This document shows positions 33,295 through 41,918 of a stretch of 64,000 nt of DNA, piece after piece (positions within the stretch are counted from its first letter, which is position 1; each line of letters starts with the position of its first letter). Under the pieces are notes generated by a model. It searched no databases, was not told where the DNA came from, and worked only from the letters and a program-made list of their open reading frames with translations. This DNA is from M0108 sp963841065 (GTDB lineage: Bacteria > Pseudomonadota > Gammaproteobacteria > Chromatiales > Chromatiaceae), in contig CAWJBI010000033.1 of the NCBI GenBank assembly GCA_963841065.1, positions 86,475 to 150,474 on the forward strand, read 5' to 3'. The position numbers and the translations under genes are program-made.

Positions 33295-35102
33295 GCGATC
33301 CATTCCAGGTGCTCCAGGATCAATTGGGGCTTGAATTCGCCCCGGAATTCGTTGACATCCAGGCGGTAGGCCAAGTGGACCCGATCGCCCGGCCCATCCA
33401 TCAGGTCCCCAAGCCGGAAACCGATGCCGTCGATGGCCAGGCCAACCCCACCCTCGGCGCGCAGGCGCAGGCGCAGGTGTTCCCCATCCCCAACCTGCTT
33501 GCGGCTCAGGACCCGGAAGACCCCATCGAAGAGGGGCTCGGGGAAACCCTTCCCCCAAGGGCCCGCGTGGCGCAAGGTCTGGGCGGTCGCCAGGTCGAGG
33601 GCCTGGGGTGGCAGTTCGCCGTCGGAGAGGATCTCGCGCACTGGCGGGACGTCGCCGATTTCACCGCGCACGGCCTGGCAAAAGGCCTCGCGGAAGGGCG
33701 GGAAGGCGGCCTCCTCCAGGGTCAGGCCGGCGGCCATGGCGTGACCGCCAAAGCGCGTGATCAGGCCCGGATGGCGCCGGTCAACGGCAGCGATCAGGTC
33801 GCGCATATGCAGGCCCTCGACGGAACGGGCGGAGCCACGCAGCCGGCCATCCTCACCGGGGGCGAAGGCGATGGCGGGTCTTTGCCAGCGCTCGCGGATG
33901 CGGGAGGCGAGGATGCCGACGACGCCCTGGTGCCAGCCCGGATCAAAGAGACAAAGCGCCGGCGGCAGCCCGCCGGATTCCAGATTCAAGGCCGCCAGGG
34001 CGGCCTCGGCCTCGGCCTTCATGCCATTCTCGATCTCCCGGCGGCGCTTGTTGAGGTCGTCCAGTTCACGCGCCATGGCGGCGGCCTGGACCGGGTCGTC
34101 CGTCAGCAGGCATTCGACGCCCAGGGCCATGTCCTCCAGCCGGCCCGCCGCATTGAGGCGGGGCGCCGCCAGGAACCCCAGGTCGCGGGCCACGGCCCGG
34201 TTCGGGTCACAGCCAGCCACCGCCAACAGGGCCCGCACCCCTGGGTTGCCATTGCCGGCGCGAATGCGGCGCAGGCCCCGCTCCACCAGGATGCGGTTGT
34301 TCTGATCGAGGGTGACGACATCCGCCACCGTCCCCAGGGCCACCAGATCCAGGAGGTCCGCCAGCTTGGGGGCCGCGCGATTGGGTCCGAACCAGCCCAA
34401 ATCGCGCAGCCGGGCCCGCAGGGCGGCGAGCAGGTAGAAGACCACGCCGACCCCGGCCAGATGTTTGCTGGGAAAGGGGTCACCCGGCTGGTTGGGATTG
34501 ACGATGGCCGCCGCCTCCGGCAGGACCTCCCCCGCCAGGTGGTGGTCGGTCACGATGACCTGAATGCCCACTTCATTGGCCCGGGCCACGCCCGCGATGG
34601 CGGCGATGCCGTTGTCGACGGTCAGGATGAGGTCGGGCCGCCATTCCAGGGCCGCGTCCACCACCGCTGGGCTCAGGCCATAGCCATAGGCAAAACGGCT
34701 CGGTATCAGGTAGGAGACCCGCTCAGCACCCATGGCGCGCAGGCCCCGCACCGCCAGGGCGCTACCGGTGGCGCCGTCGGCATCATAGTCCCCCACCACC
34801 AGGATGGAGCCCCCGCCCGTCACCCATTCCGCCAGCCGTTCCGCCGCCCGGCCGATGTCGAGCAGGGTCACGGACGGGTGAAGGGCGCCCAGGGGGAGCT
34901 GGCAGCCGGACTCATCCCGCACCCCGCGCGCCAGGTAGATGCGGCGCAGCAAGGGGGACAGGTTGGTGGGCATGAGCACCGAGGCTACCGGCAGGGGGCG
35001 GCGGCGGATGACCACCCGCACGGCCTCCGGGCCAGCCGCCACCGGGGCGAGAGCGCCAGACGCCGGGACGGAAGGGGATTGAGGTTGGGATCGTATTGCC
35101 AT
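33291..35102 (-). CDS. recJ: Single-stranded-DNA exonuclease RecJ
   Basis: A 603-residue DHH-family 5'-3' exonuclease. Metal-binding motifs: LVVGDYDADGATGSAL (motif I), LTVDNGIAAIAG (II), VIVTDHHLAGEVLPEAAAIV (III, DHH), AALRARLRDLGW...LVALGTVADVV (IV) and later DHHA1 GRLRGSARSVEGLHMRDLIA with RFGGHAMAAGLTLEE. The C-terminal OB fold is in FDGVFRVLSRKQVGDGEHLR. RecJ works in recombination and mismatch repair. The ATG at 35102 (MAIRSQPQ) is chosen; an upstream in-frame start at 35120 is possible. Coupled to darP by 4 bp. Confidence 0.93.
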   Translation of the reverse strand: MAIRSQPQSPSVPASGALAPVAAGPEAVRVVIRRRPLPVASVLMPTNLSPLLRRIYLARGVRDESGCQLPLGALHPSVTLLDIGRAAERLAEWVTGGGSILVVGDYDADGATGSALAVRGLRAMGAERVSYLIPSRFAYGYGLSPAVVDAALEWRPDLILTVDNGIAAIAGVARANEVGIQVIVTDHHLAGEVLPEAAAIVNPNQPGDPFPSKHLAGVGVVFYLLAALRARLRDLGWFGPNRAAPKLADLLDLVALGTVADVVTLDQNNRILVERGLRRIRAGNGNPGVRALLAVAGCDPNRAVARDLGFLAAPRLNAAGRLEDMALGVECLLTDDPVQAAAMARELDDLNKRRREIENGMKAEAEAALAALNLESGGLPPALCLFDPGWHQGVVGILASRIRERWQRPAIAFAPGEDGRLRGSARSVEGLHMRDLIAAVDRRHPGLITRFGGHAMAAGLTLEEAAFPPFREAFCQAVRGEIGDVPPVREILSDGELPPQALDLATAQTLRHAGPWGKGFPEPLFDGVFRVLSRKQVGDGEHLRLRLRAEGGVGLAIDGIGFRLGDLMDGPGDRVHLAYRLDVNEFRGEFKPQLILEHLEWIA

Positions 35103-35265
35103 GCGCGGGGAGCTTACCACGGACGGGGCGGAGAGGGCGGAGGCGTCCTCGGGATCACCTCATTCAAACAGCCAGCGCGCGCTGAATCGCATCCGGCACT
35201 CCCGATGCGGCCCCGGATGCAGGGTAAACTAGTGGCAACCCGCGCCCCCCTGAACGGAGCCCGCC

Positions 35266-36400
35266 ATGCACCCTGAATTTGACCTCTCGCCCGACCTCTG
35301 CTACCTGAACCACGCCGCCGTTGCCCCCTGGCCGCGACGGGCGGTGGCGGCGGTGACCCGCTTCGCCGAGGCCAATGGCCGCCGCGGCTCGTCGGACTAT
35401 GCGGCCTGGCTCGCCACCGAACAGCGGCTGCGCGAACGCCTGGCGGACCTCATCCAGGCCCCCTCCACCGACGACATCGCCCTGGTCAAGAATACCTCGG
35501 AGGGCCTGTCCATCCTGGCCCAGGGGTTGGACTGGCAAGCGGGAGACAATGTGGTGGGCATAGCCCAGGAATTCCCCTCCAACCGCCTGCCCTGGGAGGC
35601 CCTGCAAGATCAGGGGGTTGCCTACCGCGCCCTGGACCTTGACACCACCGATGACCCCGAAGCCGCCCTCGCGGGACTGTGCGACGCCCGCACCCGGCTG
35701 GTCGCCGTGAGTTCGGTCCAATACGCCCGCGGCCTGCGCCTGGACCTGGAGCGTCTCAGCGCCGTCCTGCCGCCGCCGGGGCATTCTGCTGTGCGTGGAC
35801 GCCATCCAGAGCCTGGGCGCCCTGCCCTTCGATTTAAATCGGACCCCCGTGGATGTCGTCGTGGCGGATGGTCATAAGTGGATGTTGGGGCCGGAGGGGA
35901 TCGCCCTCCTCTATGTCGCGCCAGCCCTGAGGCCCAGGCTCAGGCTGCGCCAGTTCGGCTGGCACATGATCGCCCACCCCGGCGACTACGATCGCCACGA
36001 CTGGACCCCCTCCCCCACCGCTACCCGCTTCGAGTGCGGCAGCCCCAACCTGTTGGGCATCCACGCCCTGGAGGCCAGCCTCTCCCTCCTGCAAGAGGTA
36101 GGAATGGCGTCCGTGGCATCCGCCATCGAGCAGCGCATCAGCCGGCTCATGAGCCTCCTGGATCAGGCTGGCTTCGAGGTCCTGACCCCCCGCGCCCCCG
36201 AGCGACACGCGGGTATCCTCACCTTCCGCGTCCCGGGGGCCGATCACCCCAGCCTGTGGCGCGGACTCCAGACCCGGGGCGTCATCTGCGCCCTGCGGGG
36301 CGGGGGCATCCGCTTTTCACCGCATTTTTACACGGATGAGGCCCTGCTCAACCGGGCCGTGACGCTGGTCAAGGAAGTATTGGCAGGAGAGCCAGGGTGA
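35266..36400 (+). CDS. Class V aminotransferase (cysteine-desulfurase-like fold), one frameshift
   Basis: A PLP enzyme of about 377 residues. It starts LSPDLCYLNHAAVAPWPRRA and runs through DDIALVKNTSEGLSILAQGL and QEFPSNRLPWEAL to VAVSSVQYARGLRLDLERLS. Near 35780 one base shift joins it to CVDAIQSLGALPFDL and VADGHKWMLGPEGIALLYVA, where the Lys in DGHKW binds PLP. The end (FEVLTPRAPERHAGILTFRV) is typical. The family includes desulfurases, kynureninase-like and isopenicillin-epimerase-like enzymes; the exact reaction is unclear. It lies 227 bp upstream of arsS on the same strand, so a link to arsenosugar synthesis is possible but unproven. Confidence 0.82.
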
Positions 36401-36627
36401 TGCGCATCCCCAGGTCCCACTCGTGGGGTGGCGGCCCACCCCGGAGATTGGTCAAGCGGCCCGCGGCGCCCTCGTGACCGCCCTTAATCAGTAGGGGTTC
36501 AGAAAGATCCGGAGCCTCTTCAGCGTACCGACGGGTCCATGCGGGTCCGAAGGTCACCGGGCCTGAGCCACTTTTTTTGCATCTTGACTCAGAAAATCAA
36601 CATTAGAACCGAGAGGCTCGTCGCCCC

Positions 36628-37635
36628 ATGCTTGACACCCTGCCCCTGCTACGCGCCACCGACTTTCCGCGCCTGCGCCGACGTAGCCTGGCGACCCTCC
36701 AGGTGAATTTGGGCTACCGCTGCAACCAGAGCTGCCAGCACTGCCATGTCAACGCCGGTCCCAGACGCACTGAGGCCATGGACGACGCCACCATCGGCTT
36801 GATCCCCCAGGTGCTCGCCGCCCGGGATCTGCCCACGCTCGACCTCACCGGCGGCGCCCCCGAACTGCACCCACGCTTTCGCTGGCTTGTGACGGCAGCG
36901 CGCGCCCTCGGCGCGAAGGTCATCGACCGCTGCAACCTGACCATCCTCTCCGAGCCGGGGTTCGAGGACCTGGCGAACTTCCTCGCCGCCCAGAAGGTAG
37001 AGGTCCTGGCCTCGCTGCCCTGCTATCTGGAGGACAACGTGGACACCCAGCGCGGCTCGGGGGTCTATCAGCGCAGCATCGCGGGACTCAAGCGGCTGAA
37101 TGACCTGGGTTACGGTCAGCCCGGCAGTGGCCTCGAGCTGCATCTGATCTACAACCCGGGCGGGGCTAGCCTGCCGCCGGAACAAACAGGCTTGGAGGCG
37201 GACTACAAGCGGGAGCTGCAAGCCCGCCACGGCATCACCTTCAACCGGCTCTATGCCCTGACCAACATGCCCATCAAGCGCTTTGGCAGCACCCTCATCT
37301 CCCAGGGCCAGTTTGGCGACTACATGGCCCTGCTCAAGGACAGCTTCCACCCCGCAAACCTGGAACAGGTCATGTGTCGGGATTTGATCAGCGTGGACTG
37401 GCGGGGCCGATTGTTCGACTGCGACTTCAATCAGCAACTGGGGTTAGGGCTGGGGCTGGCCCCGGTCGACCCAGGTGACGAGGGACGCCAGTATCCCTAC
37501 CTGCGCGACCTGCTGGATACCGATTTTGCCAGGGGCCCCATCGTCATCGCCGATCACTGCTATGGCTGTACCGCGGGTCAGGGCAGTAGTTGCGGCGGGG
37601 CCCTGGCCGCTCCCGGGCCGACCCCTGCCCCATGA
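36628..37635 (+). CDS. arsS: Arsenosugar biosynthesis radical SAM protein ArsS
   Basis: A 335-residue radical SAM enzyme. The cluster motif is C32-x3-C36-x2-C39 (GYRCNQSCQHCHVNAGPRRT). The rest follows ArsS: TLDLTGGAPELHPRFRWLV, CNLTILSEPGFEDLANFLA, ASLPCYLEDNVDTQRGSGVY, ELHLIYNPGGASLPPEQTGL, and C-terminal cysteines (VMCRDLISVDWRGRLFDCDF, DHCYGCTAGQGSSCGG). ArsS transfers the 5'-deoxyadenosyl group of SAM to methylated arsenic, the first step to arsenosugars. The stop overlaps the next gene by 4 bp. The arsM methyltransferase expected upstream is not in the window. Confidence 0.93.
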   Translation: MLDTLPLLRATDFPRLRRRSLATLQVNLGYRCNQSCQHCHVNAGPRRTEAMDDATIGLIPQVLAARDLPTLDLTGGAPELHPRFRWLVTAARALGAKVIDRCNLTILSEPGFEDLANFLAAQKVEVLASLPCYLEDNVDTQRGSGVYQRSIAGLKRLNDLGYGQPGSGLELHLIYNPGGASLPPEQTGLEADYKRELQARHGITFNRLYALTNMPIKRFGSTLISQGQFGDYMALLKDSFHPANLEQVMCRDLISVDWRGRLFDCDFNQQLGLGLGLAPVDPGDEGRQYPYLRDLLDTDFARGPIVIADHCYGCTAGQGSSCGGALAAPGPTPAP

Positions 37636-38342
37636 GGCTGTCGCTCATCCTGCCGGCCCTGGATGAGGCAGCGAGCATCCCGGCTACCCTGGCGTGCCTC
37701 CAACCGCTGCGCGCCTTGGGCCACGAGGTCATCCTGGTAGATGGCGGCAGCACCGATGGCACCCCCACCTTGGCCGCCCCCAGGGTGGACCGGGTCATCA
37801 CCTCCCCCCGGGGCCGGGCCCGCCAGATGAACGCCGGGGCGGCCCAGGCCCAGGGCGAGGCCCTGGTGTTTGTACATGCCGACACCCACCTACCGGAGGG
37901 GGCTGGCTCCCTCATTAGCGACGCCCTGCAACACCGGCTATGGGGGCGCTTCGATGTCCGCATCGCCGGCCGGCCCTGGGTGCTGAAGGTCGTCGCCGCT
38001 CTCATGAATGGGCGCTCCCGGCTCACCGGCATCACCACCGGCGATCAGGCCATCTTCGTGCGGCGCGACACCTTCGCCGCCTTGGGGGGCTTCCCCGATC
38101 TGCCGCTCATGGAAGACATCGCCCTCTCCAGGCGCCTCAAGCGCCTTGGCCCGCCCGCCTGTCTGCGGCAGCGGGTCACCACCTCCGGCCGACGCTGGGA
38201 GTCCCAAGGGCCCTGGCGCACCATCCTGCTCATGTGGTGGTTGCGCTTCGATTATTGGCGCGGGGTGCCGGCGGAGTCACTGGCCGGGCGCTATCGCCCC
38301 CCGGCCCAGCCGCCAGCCCCTCCTTTACGCGATGGGTTCTAG
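37632..38342 (+). CDS. TIGR04283-type arsenosugar glycosyltransferase (GT2)
   Basis: A 236-residue GT-A family-2 glycosyltransferase. N-terminus MRLSLILPALDEAASIPATL, nucleotide-binding ILVDGGSTDGTPTLA, SPRGRARQMNAGAAQAQGE, metal-binding FVHADTHLPEGA, and acceptor-side TTGDQAIFVRRDTFAALGGF with LPLMEDIALSRRL. These match the TIGR04283 family, found beside arsS. It probably moves a sugar in arsenosugar assembly. It is coupled to arsS (ATGA) and to the next gene (2-bp gap). Confidence 0.92.
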   Translation: MRLSLILPALDEAASIPATLACLQPLRALGHEVILVDGGSTDGTPTLAAPRVDRVITSPRGRARQMNAGAAQAQGEALVFVHADTHLPEGAGSLISDALQHRLWGRFDVRIAGRPWVLKVVAALMNGRSRLTGITTGDQAIFVRRDTFAALGGFPDLPLMEDIALSRRLKRLGPPACLRQRVTTSGRRWESQGPWRTILLMWWLRFDYWRGVPAESLAGRYRPPAQPPAPPLRDGF

Positions 38343-38344
38343 CG

Positions 38345-39110
38345 GTGAGCCCGGTCCGCATCCTGATCTTTTCCAAGGCCCCGATCCCGGGTCGCGTCAA
38401 GACCCGGTTCATCCCCACCCTGGGGGCGACTGGCGCGGCGCGGCTCGCCAGCCATCTGTTGCGGCACACCCTGACGCAAGCGCTGGCGGCGGCCCTGGGG
38501 CCGATGGAGTTTGTGCGCCTCTCCCCCCTCACACACCCCGATTGGGCTAGCAAGCGCCTGTCCCTGGGTATCAGTGACGATTCAGAAACCCGTGACTCAG
38601 ACACCGTGACCACCAGAACCACATGGACCAGCCGGCCCCCGCCGCAAATGCTCTGGTGATTGCCGAGCCGTTACCCAGGGCGGGCGGCTTGGCAGCCAGC
38701 CGCCTGGAGACAAGTGATCAGGGGGCTGGCGACCTGGGGGCGCGGCTGGCCCGAGCCGCGCGGCGACACCTGAGTCTGGGCAGGCGGGTGCTCATGATTG
38801 GCGCCGATTGCCCTGGCTTGTCCGCCCAAGGTCTGTGGGAGGCCGCCGAGGCCCTGGATAATCATGAGGCCGCATTGATCCGGGCCCGGGACGGGGCTAT
38901 GTGCTGTTGGGCTTGCGGACCTTTGATCCCCGCCTGTTTACGTACCTGCCCTGGAGCACGGCAGTGGTCACCAGCCTGACCCTGGCCCGCATCCAGGCCG
39001 TGGGCTGTCGGGTCTGGACAGGAGACGAGTTGATAGATATCGATGAACCGGCTGATCTGGGGTACTTGCCGGACGACCTTGGTGGGCTTGAGCGCTTTCC
39101 GAGACCCTAG
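38345..39110 (+). CDS. TIGR04282/DUF2064 glycosyltransferase-like protein, two frameshifts
   Basis: The GTG at 38345 begins ILIFSKAPIPGRVKTRFIPT and LGATGAARLASHLLRHTLTQ, the N-terminus of DUF2064 (TIGR04282), a GT-A-like partner of the TIGR04283 enzyme. After about codon 75 the sequence is unlike the family for some 110 bases (38570-38690). It resumes in another frame at GAGDLGARLARAARRHLSLG and VLMIGADCPGLSAQGL, then in a third frame at VLLGLRTFDPRLFTYLPWST and DIDEPADLGYLPDD. All family blocks are present in order. Whether it is functional depends on the frameshifts being sequence errors. The end overlaps bioA tail-to-tail by 4 bp. Confidence 0.8.
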
Positions 39111-40396
39111 CTGCTGTTTTCACTGATTACATCGACCGTCACGGCGCAGAGCCACTCCAACTCCAGTTCGCTGATGATATAGGGAGGCATCAGATAGACC
39201 AGCCGCCCAAAGGGGCGGACCCAGACGCCGCGATCGACAAAGCGGCGCTGAATGTCGCGCATGACCACAGGCCTTGCCATTTCCACCACGCCAATCGCCC
39301 CCAGCACCCGCACCTCGGTGATGCCGGGGAGCCCTTGACAGGGTGCCAATCCGGAAGCGAGACCCGCCTCGATGCGATGCACCTCCGCCTGCCAGCCGCG
39401 CTCCAACAAGAGGTCGATGCTGGCGTTGGCCACGGCACAGGCAAGCGGGTTACCCATAAAGGTGGGGCCGTGCATGAAGACGCCCGGCTTGCCGGAAGAA
39501 ATGGTCGCGGCCACCTCGGTGCTGGCCAGGGTGGCGGCCAGCGTCAGGTAGCCGCCCGTCAGGGCCTTGCCAACCGTCATGATGTCGGGGGCTATGCCGG
39601 CGTGTTCGCAAGCGAAGAGGCGGCCGCTACGGCCAAAACCGGTGGCGATCTCGTCGGCGATGAGGAGCACGCCCTGCTGGGTGCACAGCTCGCGCACCCG
39701 CCGCAGGTAATCAGCGGCATAGAAACGCATGCCCCCGGCGCCCTGGACGATGGGCTCCAGGATGACCGCCGCCAACTCCTGGCGATGCCCCCGCAACAGG
39801 GCTTCGAAGGCGGCGATATCGGCGTCCTGGCAGGGCTCGCCGAAACGGCAGGTCGGGGCCGGGGCGAAAAGCTGGCGAGGCAAGAGATGGGAGAAGAGGT
39901 GATGCATGCCTGTGACGGGGTCACACACCGACATAGCGGCGAGGGTATCCCCGTGGTAGCCGCATCTCAGGGTTAGCAGGCGGTGGCGTCCGGGCTCGCC
40001 CCGGGCTTGGTGATATTGGATGGCCATCTTGATGGCCACCTCCACCGCCACGGAGCCGGAATCACAGAGGAAGACATGCTGGAGGGGCTCGGGTGTCAGG
40101 GCCACCAGCCGCGCCACCAGGGACACCGCCGGCTCGTGGGTGAGGCCCCCGAACATGACGTGGGCCATCCGATCGAGCTGGTCCCGGATGGCCTGGTTGA
40201 GTACCGGGTGGTTATAGCCGTGGACGGCGCACCACCAGGAAGACATGCCATCGATGAGAACTCGACCATCCATGAGTTCGATGCGGCAGCCGTGGGCGCC
40301 GCGCACCGCATAGACAGGGTCCTGGTTCAGGGTCGAGGTGTAGGGGTGCCAGGCATGGGCCCGATCAATGGCGAGTAATTCCTCGGCGCTGGGCAC
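39107..40396 (-). CDS. bioA: Adenosylmethionine-8-amino-7-oxononanoate aminotransferase
   Basis: A 429-residue class III PLP aminotransferase of biotin synthesis that makes DAPA from KAPA, using SAM as amino donor. It has HAWHPYTSTLNQDPVYAVRG, GMSSWWCAVHGYNHPVLNQA, DSGSVAVEVAIKMAIQYHQA, LLIADEIATGFGRSGRLFAC (Asp binds PLP) and IMTVGKALTGGYLTLA (Schiff-base Lys), all in the BioA pattern; GPTFMGNPLACAVANASIDL follows. Intact and of normal length. No other bio genes lie nearby. Convergent with the DUF2064 gene. Confidence 0.95.
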   Translation of the reverse strand: MPSAEELLAIDRAHAWHPYTSTLNQDPVYAVRGAHGCRIELMDGRVLIDGMSSWWCAVHGYNHPVLNQAIRDQLDRMAHVMFGGLTHEPAVSLVARLVALTPEPLQHVFLCDSGSVAVEVAIKMAIQYHQARGEPGRHRLLTLRCGYHGDTLAAMSVCDPVTGMHHLFSHLLPRQLFAPAPTCRFGEPCQDADIAAFEALLRGHRQELAAVILEPIVQGAGGMRFYAADYLRRVRELCTQQGVLLIADEIATGFGRSGRLFACEHAGIAPDIMTVGKALTGGYLTLAATLASTEVAATISSGKPGVFMHGPTFMGNPLACAVANASIDLLLERGWQAEVHRIEAGLASGLAPCQGLPGITEVRVLGAIGVVEMARPVVMRDIQRRFVDRGVWVRPFGRLVYLMPPYIISELELEWLCAVTVDVISENSS

Positions 40397-40514
40397 TCAG
40401 GGCATCCCCTTATCCGCGCTTGGGCAGTCACGGCGTTGGCTGTTCAAGCCTCGGGCAGATATACCCAAAACACCCGAGTGTTTCGGTATTCCCGGGCCGG
40501 GTAGCGGCGGGCGG

Positions 40515-40566
40515 GGGACGCCGTGAATACGTCCCTGTAGGCTTGACGACAGCATCCCTGCTGTCG
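40515..40566. repeat. Twin-hairpin palindromic element (REP/BIME-like)
   Basis: Two inverted repeats in tandem: GGGACG-N9-CGTCCC (40515-40535) and CGACAGCA-TCCC-TGCTGTCG (40547-40566). They lie in the 236-bp gap after bioA, just upstream (in its sense) of that gene and after the small protein gene. Structure and position fit extragenic palindromic repeats; I recall similar gaatacgtccctg-type elements in Chromatiaceae genomes, which needs checking. No T run follows, so it is not a standard terminator. Confidence 0.6.
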
Positions 40567-40632
40567 ACACCCCCGCCCGCCGCCATCCAGCCCTCCCGCT
40601 CACCTGCCGAAGCGTGACTGGCGCTGGATATA

Positions 40633-40911
40633 TCAATTCGGTTTACGGCTCTTGCCCAGACCGGCCATCGAGACCACTTGCGCCGCCTGGGGCTCATCCG
40701 TGTAGTAGGGTCGCTCGGTGACGCGCCCCTGCTGATCCGCCCATTCCCGTTCCCGCGCCGAGATCAGGGCCAGGCACTGGCGCACGTCCTCGATGGTCCC
40801 CGCCGACAGGGGATGCTTCATCCCCGGTGGGGGGGTAACGTCCCGAATGATTGCCGTCAGCGTCTTACGCATGGCCACCAGGATTTGTTGCTCTTTCGTC
40901 AGATCTTGCAT
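40633..40911 (-). CDS. Small conserved protein, unknown function
   Basis: A 92-residue soluble protein from the ATG at 40911: MQDLTKEQQILVAMRKTLTA, then IIRDVTPPPGMKHPLSAGTI, EDVRQCLALISARERE and RPYYTDEPQAAQVVSMAGLG. I recall similar short proteins in gammaproteobacterial genomes, sometimes loosely labelled as condensation-associated, but no function is established. An in-frame start at 40989 adds 26 unlike residues. It precedes the AT-rich insert and may once have been linked to the ligA-zipA block. Confidence 0.65.
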   Translation of the reverse strand: MQDLTKEQQILVAMRKTLTAIIRDVTPPPGMKHPLSAGTIEDVRQCLALISAREREWADQQGRVTERPYYTDEPQAAQVVSMAGLGKSRKPN

Positions 40912-41019
40912 CTCAATCTCTATGTTAATTTTCCTCGTGTGATGAAATCTTCGCCAGACTGCATCTGCGGATTGGAGGAAGGCTAACATACTCCCAGAGC
41001 CTACGCAGAAAATGCAGGA

Positions 41020-41514
41020 TCAGTCTTTAACGACCATCGAGCCATCATCTTGACCATTTATCAACAATTGTAAAAATTGCATTTGTGTACCTGCGTGCTC
41101 TTTCAGCTTAGTTAAGGAGTTGCCAGACATTGCATACTCTAAATAGATAACAATCCCCTGATACATTTTTTCTTCCGCTGCATCCCACTCCATTTGCTTG
41201 GCGGATAGAACCTGTACCACTCGACGTCCATCTCTAGAATGTAATACATCTCCCTCTTTGAACCTTAATAGCGGCCCTTGCGTCCAGACCATGTAGGCCT
41301 CTTTATTTATTTTACGCTCTTCATATTTAATATCCAGAGCATCCCGAAAAGAATAAGTGACTTTAAATGCCCATGAATCATTATTGAGAGACCCATCCTG
41401 TCCGGAATATGTTATTTCAGGTACTATCAGACTTGTTTCCCTAATTTTTTTTATTATTTTTCCATCAATCCCTTTTTTTGGCCATAGAGATTTAATAATT
41501 TCTAGTTCGCTCAT
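41020..41514 (-). CDS. Unknown protein in AT-rich insert, partner of SWIM protein
   Basis: A 164-residue soluble protein with no recognised family. From the ATG at 41514 (GAGAAG upstream) it reads MSELEIIKSLWPKKGIDGKI; later IVPEITYSGQDGSLNNDSWA, EAYMVWTQGPLLRFKEGDVL (a beta-rich, SH3-like-looking patch) and QGIVIYLEYAMSGNSLTKLK. GC content is far below that of the neighbours and codons are AT-rich. It is 20 bp downstream of the SWIM zinc-finger gene on the same strand, so the two form one unit. A foreign origin is likely. Confidence 0.6.
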   Translation of the reverse strand: MSELEIIKSLWPKKGIDGKIIKKIRETSLIVPEITYSGQDGSLNNDSWAFKVTYSFRDALDIKYEERKINKEAYMVWTQGPLLRFKEGDVLHSRDGRRVVQVLSAKQMEWDAAEEKMYQGIVIYLEYAMSGNSLTKLKEHAGTQMQFLQLLINGQDDGSMVVKD

Positions 41515-41534
41515 CTGGCTTCTCAATTTATGAT

Positions 41535-41918
41535 TTAATCTCGCATAGCTCTAGCAAGTTCCTTTTTTGCAGAAGAAAGTTCCTTCTTTATCCTGACCGC
41601 ATCTTTCTCAAGAGAACGCACATTGAGTAAAGCTCGCTCAACATCTGTGCCTGTTAGCCAAGATTGAACGATCCCTATGTCGGCCACATTGAGACTTACA
41701 ACACCCGTCTCAATTCCATCCAATATTGCAAAACGATGTTTGCAATATTGCCCTTGCTCTCCGGCAGGACAGGAGCAATATGCAGATATATTAGTTTGTG
41801 ATCGCCTGACGAAAACGACCACATATGGTTCCGGGGCAGAACCCCGAACTTCAAAGGCTATTTCTTCCATATCGATTAATCCAAAGGGTAACGACATAGT
41901 CTCCAACTTAAAGCTCAC
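41535..41918 (-). CDS. SWIM zinc-finger protein with C-terminal coiled coil
   Basis: A 127-residue protein. The motif CSCPAGEQGQYCKH (C-x-C-x8-C-x-H) at about residues 48-61 is a SWIM zinc finger, a DNA- or protein-binding module. The second half (VERALLNVRSLEKDAVRIKK, ELSSAKKELARAMRD) is a likely coiled coil. The GTG at 41918 overlaps the last codons of ligA; an ATG at 41897 is the alternative and has GGAG close by. It is AT-rich like its partner downstream. SWIM fingers occur in recombination and helicase-associated proteins, but a stand-alone one beside an unknown gene is not a described system to my knowledge. Confidence 0.7.
   Translation of the reverse strand: MSFKLETMSLPFGLIDMEEIAFEVRGSAPEPYVVVFVRRSQTNISAYCSCPAGEQGQYCKHRFAILDGIETGVVSLNVADIGIVQSWLTGTDVERALLNVRSLEKDAVRIKKELSSAKKELARAMRD

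Noticed and set aside
33309..35276. Plus-strand open frame of 655 codons opposite recJ
   Set aside because: Antisense of RecJ, with no recognisable domain.
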